Shown: positions 25,337-34,459, numbered from the stretch's first letter. The stretch: 64,000 nucleotides of DNA from an uncultured Fluviicola sp. (GCA_913009205.1 CAJVYC010000001.1:186001-250000); one strand, 5' to 3'. Notes: generated by a model not told the origin, from the letters alone. Numbers and translations are program-made.

Positions 25337-27235
25337 ATGGCACTTCGAATCAAATCTTACGAGCAATATCAAATCGATTATCAAAAAAGCATTGAAAACC
25401 CTACTCAATTTTGGGAAGGAATTGCGAACACATTTACTTGGAAAAAGAAATGGGAGAACACACTAGACTGGGAGTTTACAACGCCCGATGTAAAATGGTT
25501 TGAAGGTGGAAGCTTGAACATTACCGAAAACATGTTGGATCGACACCTGAAAAAAAACGGTGATAAAGTTGCTTTCCATTGGGAACCAAACGATCCATGC
25601 GCTCCGAACAAAAGCATTACGTACAATGAACTTTACACTGAAGTTTGTAAAATGGCCAATGCGTTAAAATCGCTGGGCGTTGAGAAAGGCGACCGAATTT
25701 GCATTTACATGCCGATGACTTTGGAAGCTGTCGTTTCGATTATTGCATGTGCACGAATTGGCGCTGTTCACTCGATTGTATTCGCTGGATTTTCATCGAA
25801 TGCACTTTCCGATAGAATCAATGATGCAAAAGCGAAGATTGTCATTACATCAGACGGATTGAACCGTGGCGCTAAACAAGTGGAGTTGAAAGGAATGGTT
25901 GACACTGCTCTTGAGACCTGTAAATCAATTGAACACGTCATTGTATTCAATTGTATCGATAGCGGTTCAAACATGCAAGAAGGACGAGATTTGAATTACC
26001 ATGCTCTTATTGCGGACATGCCAGAACATTGTGAAGCGACAGAAATGCAAAGTGAAGATTTGTTATTTATTCTCTACACTTCAGGTTCAACGGGGAAACC
26101 GAAAGGCGTTGTACACACTTGCGGAGGTTATATGGTTTACACTTCGTATTCTTTCGAAAACGTTTTCCAGCATGAAGGTTCCGATGTATTTTGGTGTACC
26201 GCCGACATTGGATGGATTACAGGTCATTCTTACATCGTTTACGGTCCGCTTCTTTCGGGAGCAACGTCAATCCTATTCGAAGGCGTTCCAACTTATCCAG
26301 ACTGCGGGCGTTTTTGGGCCATCTGCGAAAAATACAAAGTGAATCAATTCTATACCGCACCAACAGCTATTCGATCTTTAATGGGAGAAGGCTTGGACGT
26401 CGTGAACAAATATGATTTGAGCAACCTTAAAGTAATTGGATCCGTTGGAGAACCCATCAATGAAGAAGCTTGGCAATGGTATTTCGATAATATTGGAAAA
26501 GGAAATTGTCCTGTTGTTGATACATGGTGGCAAACCGAAACAGGTGGAATAATGCTATCCGGTCTTGGCGATTTATCACCGATGAAACCAACACATGCTG
26601 GATATCCACTTCCTGGAATTCAACCCGTACTTCTCGATGGAGACGGAAATATTATTGAAGAGAACGAACAGGAAGGCTATTTGTGCATTCGTTTTCCCTG
26701 GCCATCAATGATCAGAACGACTTACGGAGATCACGACCGCTGCAAGAACGTTTACTTTTCAAATTACAAAGGATATTATTTTACCGGAGATGGCGCCAAA
26801 CGGGATGTGGATGGAATGTACAGAATAATTGGCCGTGTGGATGACGTCATAAACGTTTCTGGTCATCGATTTGGAACGGCGGAAATCGAGGACGCAATTA
26901 ATACAAACGAACACGCCATTGAATCCGCTGTTGTTGGATATCCGCACGATATTAAAGGACAAGGAATTTACGCTTATGTTGTAGTAAATGCTGCAAACGA
27001 AACAGATCCCGAAGAAATGAGAAAATCACTGATAGAATCAGTTTCTCAAGGAATTGGGAAAATTGCGAAGCCAGATAAAATTCAAATTGTAACTGGACTT
27101 CCAAAAACGAGATCAGGAAAAATAATGAGACGGATTTTAAGAAAAATTGCCGAAGGTGAAAAAACAAATTTTGGAGATACGTCAACGCTACTTGATCCAG
27201 AGGTTGTTGAATTGATTGTGAAAGAATCCTTTTAA
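25337..27235 (+). CDS. acs: Acetyl-CoA synthetase
   Basis: Acs converts acetate, ATP and CoA to acetyl-CoA via acetyl-AMP. Visible motifs are the ATP loop LYTSGSTGKPKGVVH, WCTADIGWITGHSYIVYGPL, DTWWQTETGG, the hinge YYFTGDGAKRDVDGMYRIIGRVDDVINVSGHR (aspartate of RVDD), and K595 in TRSGKIMRRILR, the lysine acetylated in homologues. Length, 632 aa, is normal. The start ATG at 25337 gives the expected IKSYEQYQIDYQKS N-terminus. It stands alone between two clusters of gene fragments. Confidence 0.96.
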   Translation: MALRIKSYEQYQIDYQKSIENPTQFWEGIANTFTWKKKWENTLDWEFTTPDVKWFEGGSLNITENMLDRHLKKNGDKVAFHWEPNDPCAPNKSITYNELYTEVCKMANALKSLGVEKGDRICIYMPMTLEAVVSIIACARIGAVHSIVFAGFSSNALSDRINDAKAKIVITSDGLNRGAKQVELKGMVDTALETCKSIEHVIVFNCIDSGSNMQEGRDLNYHALIADMPEHCEATEMQSEDLLFILYTSGSTGKPKGVVHTCGGYMVYTSYSFENVFQHEGSDVFWCTADIGWITGHSYIVYGPLLSGATSILFEGVPTYPDCGRFWAICEKYKVNQFYTAPTAIRSLMGEGLDVVNKYDLSNLKVIGSVGEPINEEAWQWYFDNIGKGNCPVVDTWWQTETGGIMLSGLGDLSPMKPTHAGYPLPGIQPVLLDGDGNIIEENEQEGYLCIRFPWPSMIRTTYGDHDRCKNVYFSNYKGYYFTGDGAKRDVDGMYRIIGRVDDVINVSGHRFGTAEIEDAINTNEHAIESAVVGYPHDIKGQGIYAYVVVNAANETDPEEMRKSLIESVSQGIGKIAKPDKIQIVTGLPKTRSGKIMRRILRKIAEGEKTNFGDTSTLLDPEVVELIVKESF

Positions 27236-27237
27236 TT

Positions 27238-27435
27238 ATGAATTATACGAGCCAAGTTATTTTTGATGCGCCTATCGACAAAGTAGTTTTACTCTTTGAC
27301 AATTCTGAAAATTTATCGAAGTGGCAAGAGGGATTTATTTCAATGACGCTCAAATCGCGTAAAGACAAGAAAACAGGAGCGAAATACGACATGAAATACA
27401 AAATAGACTTCAGTAGAATTTACTTCCTTCAATAA
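27238..27435 (+). pseudogene. Truncated SRPBCC-domain gene
   Basis: ATG lies 2 bp after the acs stop. The 65-residue product begins like an SRPBCC (START-like) protein: TSQVIFDAPIDKVVLLFDNSENLSKWQEGF, then a short strand. Normal members run to about 140 residues; here the frame ends where the minus-strand transporter fragment begins. It is read as a 5' fragment cut at a deletion junction near 27415-27435. The domain assignment is moderate, from the pattern DAPIDKV...N...W only. Confidence 0.65.
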
Positions 27436-27712
27436 TGTCAATTGTTATATAAGCAAACAACCGCATCATCATTAACGGGCCAATAATTTCGGCAACACTT
27501 ATGATACTCGTGATTAATCCTTGAGGTTCACCCTGCTCCTCCTCTATCGTATTGTTGGACATAATCGCCTTTATAGCAGGACTTGCCAAACCGGTAAATG
27601 CATAAGGAATCATTAACGCACACAACATCCAACCTTCAGTTGCAAAGGCAATTCCGACCAAAGCAAGGACAAAAAGAGAAAATTGAGAAAGAAAAAAAGC
27701 AAAGAGAATTAA
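27410..27712 (-). pseudogene. C-terminal fragment of a TetA-like MFS transporter gene
   Basis: The minus strand encodes a stretch typical of TCR/Tet MFS exporters: ATEGWMLCALMIPYAFTGLASPAIKAIMSNN, then EEEQGEPQGLITSIISVAEIIGP and LFAYIT. Upstream of the nominal start the frame stays open for ~17 hydrophobic residues to a TAA near 27715, with no usable start. Downstream of LFAYIT the sequence leaves the family and stops at 27410. The fragment lacks both ends. Regions 27713-27846 hold nothing recognisable. Confidence 0.8.
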
Positions 27713-27846
27713 ACTTTATTGATGAAATATAATAGGACGCCTTACAAGTAATTGGTACACCTTTTTGAACATCTATAAACCTTAAAAAAATAACAATTAA
27801 GTAATGGGTTAGAATTTATACTATTGATAAACTACTGATTCTTAAA

Positions 27847-27883
27847 CAAAAAAGGAGTCTTGCAATGCAAGACTCCTTTTTTT
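27847..27883 (-). terminator. Terminator of tRNA-Ser
   Basis: AAAGGAGTCTTGC and GCAAGACTCCTTT form a long perfect stem with a short AAT loop, A-tract on one side and T-tract on the other. It starts right after the encoded CCA end of the tRNA on the minus strand. Confidence 0.9.
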
Positions 27884-27970
27884 GGCGGAGAATGTAGGAT
27901 TCGAACCTACGGTACCTTGCGGTACGCTGGTTTTCAAGACCAGTGCGTTCGACCACTCTGCCAATTCTCC
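27883..27970 (-). tRNA. tRNA-Ser (anticodon TGA)
   Basis: On the minus strand the acceptor GGAGAAT pairs with ATTCTCC; the anticodon loop CTTGAAA gives TGA; a long variable arm (GTACCGCAAGGTAC) marks a class II tRNA; the T-arm has GGTTCGAATCC. Discriminator G and CCA are encoded. Confidence 0.97.
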
Positions 27971-27974
27971 AGGC

Positions 27975-28004
27975 CAAAAGTACTGATACTTTAATTACTA
28001 GCAA
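27975..28004 (-). promoter_or_regulatory. tRNA-Ser promoter
   Basis: On the minus strand TTG (28004-28002), a 19-bp spacer and TACTTTTG (27982-27975) match the Bacteroidota consensus with the same spacing as the tRNA-Val promoter. The -7 box ends only 4 bp before the mature tRNA, so the primary transcript would have almost no leader. Confidence 0.8.
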
Positions 28005-28090
28005 GGCCTTTTTGTAGTTTTTTTTAGGTTTTTTTTATTCTATCAATTTTACATAACGTTAGTTTCGAATTCAGCTTATTTAACAGTTTA

Positions 28091-28155
28091 AAAACCACCT
28101 CTCAATCAACTAAATGACTCCTTTGCCCTAATAAAGAAGTGGTTTTTGTATTTTT
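28091..28155 (+). other. Long-loop hairpin with T-tract upstream of GWxTD gene
   Basis: AAAAACCAC near 28091 pairs with GTGGTTTTT near 28139, enclosing about 40 nt, and is followed by GTATTTTTATAT. It lies just before the next ORF, with no plus-strand gene upstream to terminate. It might end a short leader RNA or be an attenuator; the rest of the ~170 bp gap shows nothing. Confidence 0.35.
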
Positions 28156-28176
28156 ATATAATCAAACATTAGAAAA

Positions 28177-29619
28177 ATGAAAACTCTCGGAATTGCACTT
28201 GCGCTGCTATTGATCTCTTCTTCATCCTTCGGGCAAGATAAAAAATTACGCGCGTACCTCGATAATAAGCAATTTTACGCACCAGGAGTAGGGAATTATA
28301 TGGAATTCAATCTCCAGTTTGTTGGATACTCGATGAACTATAATGGAGTTGAAGGAGGACTTATCGCCGACCTACTGGTCGAATCGATGATTGTGCAAGG
28401 AACTGACACGGTCAATTCTGATGCTTATCGATTATCATCTCCTTTAATGAGAGACAGTATCGTTGAAGATTTCTTTGATGTTCAGCGCTTCCAGTTGGAT
28501 CCAGGAGAATACGAATATAGTATTCGATTAACGGATTTAAACAGTAAAAGCAAACCGCTTACAGCAACTACTATGATAGATGTTAGAGACTTGAGCGATG
28601 CAATTTCAATTTCAGATATTGAAGTCGCTGAGGTAGCTACCCTTGGTGACACCACTTCGGTTTTCTACAAATCAGGATACAACATTATCCCCCGACTTTC
28701 CACTTTTTATCCAAAGCAAATTAGCACACTTCCGATTTATTTCGAGATCTATAATTCGACTCAATTGGAAGATAATTCATTTCGATTAAAACAATCTATT
28801 ATTGATGCGAATACAGGAATTGAATTAACGGACAACATTGTATATACCGATCACGCTGTAGCAGAGGTTGTTCCTGTTTTTAGAAAAATTCACTTGGAAA
28901 AATTATTGACGGGAACATATATGTTGAAATTCACAATCGTAAATATTAATGACATTGAGCTTTCGTCTCAGACCTACGAGTTTGAAAGAAGCAATGACAG
29001 GACCATTGATCTATCATTGGCTGGAGCAATCCTAGATCCCGCATTTCAAGAAAGTATTACAGACGATAGTTTATTGTATTATTTGGAATGCATCATTCCA
29101 ATTGCGGGAGCAAGCGAAGTTCGATCAATCATGGAAATTGCCAAATCAAGAGATAAGGACCGTGCTAGAAAATACATTCAAACATTCTGGACGACAATTG
29201 CACCTCAGAATCCTTATGAAAAATGGATAAAGTACAAATTACAAGTTCAATGGGTTGAAACGGTTTACGCAAATAACTTCCAAGAAGGATATGAAACTGA
29301 CCGTGGACGTGTTTACCTTCAATATGGCCAACCAGATAATATTGCAGCGCGCGAGGTATCGACATCTGAATATCCTTATGAAATATGGAGGTACAACAAA
29401 ATTGGAGTATTCAGTAACAAACGTTTTGTTTTCTATAATCCAGATTTAGTGAACAACGCGTATCGTTTGTTGCATTCTGATATGATTGGTGAATTGAAAA
29501 ATCAAGGTTGGCCACAAGAACTTTCAAAACGAAACACTCGAAATGGTGGTGTTGACAATCCAAACTCCAACGTTATTGATAAGTGGGGTGAAAATGCCTT
29601 GGACGACTTCGGACAATAG
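28177..29619 (+). CDS. GWxTD domain-containing secreted protein
   Basis: A signal peptide (LGIALALLLISSSSFGQ) precedes ~480 residues. The C-terminal third is the GWxTD domain of unknown function: FWTTIAPQNPYEKWIKY, YETDRGRVYLQYGQPDNIAAREV, then YPYEIWRYNKIG and RFVFYNP. Such proteins occur in Bacteroidota and Acidobacteriota, usually periplasmic or outer-membrane associated. The GWxTD tetrad itself is not exactly present. A glycosyltransferase gene follows after 36 bp, but no functional link is established. Confidence 0.83.
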   Translation: MKTLGIALALLLISSSSFGQDKKLRAYLDNKQFYAPGVGNYMEFNLQFVGYSMNYNGVEGGLIADLLVESMIVQGTDTVNSDAYRLSSPLMRDSIVEDFFDVQRFQLDPGEYEYSIRLTDLNSKSKPLTATTMIDVRDLSDAISISDIEVAEVATLGDTTSVFYKSGYNIIPRLSTFYPKQISTLPIYFEIYNSTQLEDNSFRLKQSIIDANTGIELTDNIVYTDHAVAEVVPVFRKIHLEKLLTGTYMLKFTIVNINDIELSSQTYEFERSNDRTIDLSLAGAILDPAFQESITDDSLLYYLECIIPIAGASEVRSIMEIAKSRDKDRARKYIQTFWTTIAPQNPYEKWIKYKLQVQWVETVYANNFQEGYETDRGRVYLQYGQPDNIAAREVSTSEYPYEIWRYNKIGVFSNKRFVFYNPDLVNNAYRLLHSDMIGELKNQGWPQELSKRNTRNGGVDNPNSNVIDKWGENALDDFGQ

Positions 29620-29655
29620 CCGATATTCTTTAATAAATAGTACATTTGGATTCGC

Positions 29656-30678
29656 ATGAATGACCTAGCTGTTGTTATACTGAATTGGAATGGAGTTGGC
29701 TTTTTTGAAAAGTTTCTCGACAAAGTGGTGCGCTTTTCTGGCGATGCTAAAATTGTTGTCGCTGATAATGCTTCCACCGACTCATCAATAAAGTACGTTC
29801 AAGCGAATTTCCCAAACATTAAAATCATTCAAAACCCTAAAAACGATGGGTTTGCAAAAGGATACAATGACGCTTTGCATCATGTTGATTCGAAATTCTA
29901 TATGCTTTTGAATAGTGACATCGAGGTTACCGAGAATTGGTTGGTTCCTCTGTATGATATAATGAAAGATGAATCTATTGCGGGTTGTCAACCTAAAATT
30001 CTTTCGCATTCAAATAAAGATACTTTTGAACATGCTGGGGCTTCAGGAGGATTTATTGATAAAAATTACTTTCCATTCTGTAGAGGACGTTTGTTCAATT
30101 CAATTGAAAAGGACGAAGGCCAATTTGACAACACATTAGAAGTCTTTTGGGCAACAGGAGCGGCTTTAATGATTCGCGCTGAACTTTATCACAAAGTAAA
30201 TGGTTTCGACGCAGAATTCTTCGCCCACATGGAGGAGATTGACTTGTGTTGGCGCTTGAAAAAGCAAAACTATAAGTTCTTTGTCGTGCCCGCTTCAACT
30301 GTATATCACGTTGGTGGTGGCACTTTACCCTATTCTTCACCAAGAAAAACGTATTTGAATTTTAGAAACAATCTGATGATGTTGATTAAAAACCATCAGG
30401 GAATTCTTTTCTCGAAATTAATAGTTCGAATGTTACTGGATGGTATTGCCGGTGGAATCTTCCTTTTAAAAGGTGAATTTGGGAATTTCTGGGCCGTAAT
30501 TAAAGCACATTTTTATATCTACGGACACTTTGGTATGCTCTTAAGAAAAAGAAAAGAGGTAAAGAAAATGGCAACAGAATTCAATGCTACTGGCTACTTT
30601 GGTGGAAATATTATCTGGAATTACTTTGCAAAAGGCGTTAAATCCTTCTCAGGATTAAATCAACGCTTGTTCAGATAA
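29656..30678 (+). CDS. Glycosyltransferase family 2
   Basis: A GT-A-fold nucleotide-sugar transferase related to rhamnosyltransferases: LAVVILNWNG at the N-terminus, VVADNASTDSS, NDGFAKGYNDAL, the metal-binding LLNSDIEV (DxD-like), and FFAHMEEIDLCWRLKKQNYK with the catalytic acidic residues. A C-terminal hydrophobic, basic helix at about 230-300 suggests membrane attachment. It probably builds cell-surface polysaccharide or glycolipid; the sugar is unknown. Its last 19 bp overlap the convergent aroQ. Confidence 0.92.
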   Translation: MNDLAVVILNWNGVGFFEKFLDKVVRFSGDAKIVVADNASTDSSIKYVQANFPNIKIIQNPKNDGFAKGYNDALHHVDSKFYMLLNSDIEVTENWLVPLYDIMKDESIAGCQPKILSHSNKDTFEHAGASGGFIDKNYFPFCRGRLFNSIEKDEGQFDNTLEVFWATGAALMIRAELYHKVNGFDAEFFAHMEEIDLCWRLKKQNYKFFVVPASTVYHVGGGTLPYSSPRKTYLNFRNNLMMLIKNHQGILFSKLIVRMLLDGIAGGIFLLKGEFGNFWAVIKAHFYIYGHFGMLLRKRKEVKKMATEFNATGYFGGNIIWNYFAKGVKSFSGLNQRLFR

Positions 30679-31082
30679 TCTGAACAAAAATCGATGGCCA
30701 AGTCATAAGAAGACAGGCCAAATCCAAAAATACAACCAATTGCAACGGGCGAAATTAAAGACGTATGTCTGAACGCTTCTCGATCGGCTATGTTGCTAAT
30801 ATGCACTTCAATAACGGAAACTTTAATCGCCTTCACACAATCGTGGATCGCAACACTCGTATGTGTATAACCACCCGCGTTTAAAACAATAGCATCGTGT
30901 TTCGATGATTGCAAAGCATCAATGATCTCACCTTCAATATTGGATTGGAAATATTCAAGTTCTACTGATTTTTGAGATTTCAATCGCTCAAAATAGGAAG
31001 TGAATGATTCATTCCCATATATTTGTTCTTCACGTTGACCTAACAAATTTAAGTTAGGTCCATTAACAATTAAAAGTCTCAT
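30660..31082 (-). CDS. aroQ: 3-dehydroquinate dehydratase, type II
   Basis: AroQ catalyses the third step of the shikimate pathway as a dodecamer. Hallmarks: LLIVNGPNLNLLGQRE, the catalytic tyrosine loop EQIYG, SNIEGEIIDALQ, NAGGYTHTSVAIHD, the catalytic-histidine strand VIEVHISNIADREAFRHTS. Length, 140 aa, is normal. Start ATG at 31082 lies 3 bp from the start of the divergent recombinase gene, so the promoters of both must lie within each other's coding region. Confidence 0.95.
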   Translation of the reverse strand: MRLLIVNGPNLNLLGQREEQIYGNESFTSYFERLKSQKSVELEYFQSNIEGEIIDALQSSKHDAIVLNAGGYTHTSVAIHDCVKAIKVSVIEVHISNIADREAFRHTSLISPVAIGCIFGFGLSSYDLAIDFCSDYLNKR

Positions 31083-31085
31083 AAT

Positions 31086-31988
31086 TTGTCTAGTTGGAAC
31101 AGCTATATTAAGGATTTTGTTTCATTTCTAAAAATAGAAAGAAGTTTGGCGGACAATTCTGTTTTCGCCTATCAAAATGATGTTTTAAAGTTACGTGACT
31201 TTGCCATCGCCGAAAAACTGGAAGTTAAAGACATTCGATACGATCATTTAAATCTATTCATTAAGGAATTATACGACCTTGGATTGAGCGCTCGCAGTCA
31301 GGCCAGAATCATAAGTGGCGTTAAACAATTCTTCCATTACTTGTTGCTTGAAAAGGAGTTAGAGTCAGATCCAAGTGAACTTTTGGAAATGCCGAGAATT
31401 GGAAGAAAACTGCCTGAAGTTCTCACAATCGAAGAAATTGATTTACTTATTGCGACCATTGATCTCAGTACAAATGAAGGACACAGAAACAAGGCCATTT
31501 TGGAAACACTCTACAGTTGCGGGCTTCGTGTTACAGAATTGGTCAATTTAAGATTTGAGGAAATCTTTTTCGATGAAGGATTTATTCGCGTGATTGGTAA
31601 GGGAAACAAACAACGTTTAGTTCCTGTAAGCCCTTCCGTTCAAAAAGAGATTGGCATTTACAACGAAGGTTTTCGACGGCATCAAAGTATAAAATCTGGA
31701 AATGAAAGTTTCGTTTTCTTAAACAGACGGGGAGCAAAATTGACGCGGGTTATGATTTTTACGATAATTAAAAACTTGGCTGAACGTGCTGGAATTAAAA
31801 AGAACATTTCGCCACACACCTTTCGTCATTCCTTTGCAACCCACTTATTGGAAGGCGGTGCGAATTTGCGTGCAATTCAAGAAATGCTCGGCCATGAATC
31901 GATAACTACAACTGAAATTTATACGCATTTAGATCAGCATTTTTTGCGGGAAGCAATTATTTCGTTTCATCCGAGGAGTCAGGAATAA
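31086..31988 (+). CDS. xerD: Tyrosine recombinase XerC/XerD family
   Basis: This 300-residue recombinase has an N-terminal SAM-like DNA-binding domain (FVSFLKIERSLADNSVFAY) and a catalytic domain with RHRHY residues in LYSCGLRVTELVNL, IGKGNKQRLVP, HTFRHSFATHLLEGG, and MLGHESITTTEIYTHLD. Size and composition match the housekeeping chromosome-dimer resolvase rather than a mobile-element integrase, and no att sites or cargo are seen. The start is TTG at 31086; no ATG occurs before the conserved N-terminal domain. XerC versus XerD cannot be separated with certainty; Bacteroidota annotations usually call it XerD. Confidence 0.88.
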   Translation: MSSWNSYIKDFVSFLKIERSLADNSVFAYQNDVLKLRDFAIAEKLEVKDIRYDHLNLFIKELYDLGLSARSQARIISGVKQFFHYLLLEKELESDPSELLEMPRIGRKLPEVLTIEEIDLLIATIDLSTNEGHRNKAILETLYSCGLRVTELVNLRFEEIFFDEGFIRVIGKGNKQRLVPVSPSVQKEIGIYNEGFRRHQSIKSGNESFVFLNRRGAKLTRVMIFTIIKNLAERAGIKKNISPHTFRHSFATHLLEGGANLRAIQEMLGHESITTTEIYTHLDQHFLREAIISFHPRSQE

Positions 31989-32034
31989 TGATCTTTGCGA
32001 GAATTGGATATAATATTGAGTAAATTTAACTGAA

Positions 32035-32278
32035 ATGACAATTAAAGATGCTTCAGAACTAAGAGAGATTTCTGATTTCCCCAGTGGAAGAGCCAAAGAC
32101 AAAGTTTTGACGTCATTGTGCAAAAGCATTTATGCGCTCGAAATTATGGAATACAGATTCAATGACTAACTCAGAAGACTTCCCAACAATGGGCTTGATG
32201 CTCAAAAATCAACTAGGAACAGAAGGAGATTCTGAAACGAGGGCGGCTATGCTTGAACGCTATAAAAAAAACATCTAA
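32035..32278 (+). pseudogene. Two overlapping small ORFs, perhaps one frameshifted gene
   Basis: ORF 32035-32169 encodes 44 residues (MTIKDASELREISDFPSGRA...). A second ORF at 32162-32278 encodes 38 residues (MTNSEDFPTMGLMLKNQLGT...), overlapping the first by 8 bp in another frame. Both have natural-looking composition, and joined they would give a ~80-residue soluble helical protein. They may be a translationally coupled pair or one gene with a frameshift. No family is recognised. Confidence 0.35.
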
Positions 32279-33106
32279 TTGATTCGGAATTGCCTTGCCA
32301 TATTGTTCCTACTTCTTTCGCTACCCATTTGGTGTCAAAGTAACTTAGGAATCGAATTCCGCGTAAGTGAAGAGATTAAAGACGTTATTTTAAATCACCA
32401 ATTTCATCATGCCAAGCGACTTAAAATTGAGTTTGAGGACTCAGAGGGTAATGTTCATGCCATGAAAATTAAATTCAAAACGGACTCAACGTTTATTTTC
32501 AAGAGCAAAAAACACAAAACTGAAAACGTAATCAGAGGAAATGAAATTTTAAATATTAATGGCTACCGAATTCGATTGGCCACCCAAAAACTTCCAGAAA
32601 ATCAGGTTTTAGTGAGTACTAAAGAAAACGGACAAACCAAGAATAGCTTGTATTACGTTACTCGATCTGATTCGGTTCTATTCTCTGTTCAAACCGAAAA
32701 AGTGGACACTCTTGAGAATTCTACAACCTCAATTACAAAGTACCGAAGAAATGGAAAGTGGGCAGGCAACAAAATGGTTGTAACAAAGATTTCGGAGGAT
32801 TTAATCCATACGAGATACTACTCCCTAATTGACGACAAATGGGAGCTTAGTCAAAATCAAATGGAAATTATATTGAGGTCACAAACTGAGTTTAGTAGAA
32901 CCAAAATTGTAATGACAAAAGGGGTTTCCTACTTCATCCCAGAAAAAGATTCAAAGGTGCCTTACACGATCAACTCAGAACGAAAATCAATTCTACACTA
33001 TGATGAAAAAGGAGTCATCGAAGCCGTTGTGATTGTAAAAAAAGATCATGAAAATAATTTTGGCCGAAAAAATATTGAGTACTTAATACTTTATCCGAGC
33101 TTCTAG
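32279..33106 (+). CDS. Hypothetical secreted protein
   Basis: The frame begins at TTG 32279, immediately after the small ORF pair, and starts with a clear signal peptide (CLAILFLLLSLPIWCQ). The mature ~255 residues are rich in beta strands and charged residues, with no recognised domain and no C-terminal sorting motif. No good ribosome-binding site or ATG is near, so either TTG is used or the gene's true 5' end is damaged. It stops 40 bp before the convergent rimO. Confidence 0.6.
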   Translation: MIRNCLAILFLLLSLPIWCQSNLGIEFRVSEEIKDVILNHQFHHAKRLKIEFEDSEGNVHAMKIKFKTDSTFIFKSKKHKTENVIRGNEILNINGYRIRLATQKLPENQVLVSTKENGQTKNSLYYVTRSDSVLFSVQTEKVDTLENSTTSITKYRRNGKWAGNKMVVTKISEDLIHTRYYSLIDDKWELSQNQMEIILRSQTEFSRTKIVMTKGVSYFIPEKDSKVPYTINSERKSILHYDEKGVIEAVVIVKKDHENNFGRKNIEYLILYPSF

Positions 33107-33145
33107 TGACTAAAGAACTACGATTAGTTCCATTAGAATTCTGAT

Positions 33146-34459
33146 TTAGTTAACAACGTCCCCATACAAATCGTAATGATCTGCACTTGTAATCTTAACC
33201 GAAGCAAAATCACCTAGACGAACGTATTCGTTTTCTTTTTTGACAAGAACCTCGTTGTCAACTTCTGGTGAATCAAACTCAGTACGGCCAATGAAATAAT
33301 CACCTTCAACCTTATCGAAAAGAACTTTGTACGTCTCACCTATTTTCTCTTGGTTGAGTTCGTAGCTAATTCCAGATTGCAGTTCCATGATCATATCAGC
33401 GCGCTCCTTCTTAATATCTTCAGGAACATCGTCTTCTACGTTGAAAGCGTGTGTGTTTTCTTCATGAGAATATGTAAAGATACCCAAACGATCAAATCTT
33501 GAGCGTTCCACCCAGTCATACATTTCTTGGAAATCTTCTTCTGTTTCTCCCGGATAACCAGAAATTAACGTTGTTCGAATTGCGATCCCAGGAACCTGAG
33601 TTCTCATTTCTGCGATTAAAGCTTCCGTCTTTTCTCTAGTGATTCCTCTTCGCATTGCTTTCAACATTTTCGTCGATCCGTGTTGAAGTGGAATGTCTAG
33701 GTAATTGCAAATATTATCTCTTTCATTCATTACTTTCAAAACATCCATTGGGAATCCCGCTGGGAAAGCATAATGCAATTTGATCCATTCAATTCCTTCC
33801 ACATCTGAAAGTTTCTCAAGCAATTCGGCAAGATTACGTTTTTTGTAAATATCCAATCCGTAATACGTTAAGTCTTGGGCAATCAGCATCAATTCTTTAA
33901 CACCTTTTGCGGCAAGTCCTTTTGCTTGTGCCACTAAATCTTCCATTGGAGTTGAAACGTGCTTTCCTCTCATTAATGGAATTGCACAGAACGAACAAGG
34001 GCGATCGCATCCTTCAGCAATTTTGAAATAAGCATAATGAGAAGGTGTTGTTAACAATCGCTCACCAACCAATTCATGCTTGTAATCTGCTTTTAACGTT
34101 TTGAGTAAACGCGGTAACTCTCTAGTCCCGAAAAAGGCATCCACTTCTGGAATTTCCTTTTCCAAATCATCTCTGTAACGTTCAGAAAGACAACCTGTAA
34201 CATAGACTTTATGTACAGACCCTTCCTTTTTGGCATCTGCATATCTTAAGATTGTATCTATCGACTCTTGCTTTGCGTTATCGATAAAACCACAAGTATT
34301 GATAATTACAATTTCGGAATCATCTTGCTGTGCCTCGTGTTCTACATCAAATTTATTCGCCTTCAGTTGAGCCATTAAGACTTCCGAATCGAAAATATTT
34401 TTTGAACACCCTAAGGTTACTACATTTACCTTGTTTTTCTTAAGCGTCTTTGTTTTCAT
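33146..34459 (-). CDS. rimO: Ribosomal protein S12 methylthiotransferase RimO
   Basis: RimO is a radical SAM enzyme that methylthiolates an aspartate of ribosomal protein S12. The N-terminal UPF0004 domain has TLGCSKNIFDSE, INTCGFIDNAK and VTGCLSERY supplying three cluster cysteines; the radical SAM CxxxCxxC is CDRPCSFCAIP followed by MRGKHVS. Near the end TTLISGYPGETEEDF and FDRLGIFTYSHEE favour RimO over MiaB, and the last ~60 residues form a TRAM domain. Length, 437 aa, is normal. Confidence 0.95.
   Translation of the reverse strand: MKTKTLKKNKVNVVTLGCSKNIFDSEVLMAQLKANKFDVEHEAQQDDSEIVIINTCGFIDNAKQESIDTILRYADAKKEGSVHKVYVTGCLSERYRDDLEKEIPEVDAFFGTRELPRLLKTLKADYKHELVGERLLTTPSHYAYFKIAEGCDRPCSFCAIPLMRGKHVSTPMEDLVAQAKGLAAKGVKELMLIAQDLTYYGLDIYKKRNLAELLEKLSDVEGIEWIKLHYAFPAGFPMDVLKVMNERDNICNYLDIPLQHGSTKMLKAMRRGITREKTEALIAEMRTQVPGIAIRTTLISGYPGETEEDFQEMYDWVERSRFDRLGIFTYSHEENTHAFNVEDDVPEDIKKERADMIMELQSGISYELNQEKIGETYKVLFDKVEGDYFIGRTEFDSPEVDNEVLVKKENEYVRLGDFASVKITSADHYDLYGDVVN

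Noticed and set aside
31086-31988. Tyrosine recombinase as sign of a mobile element
   Set aside because: Length and motifs match the housekeeping XerC/D type; no att repeats, no cargo, and housekeeping neighbours.
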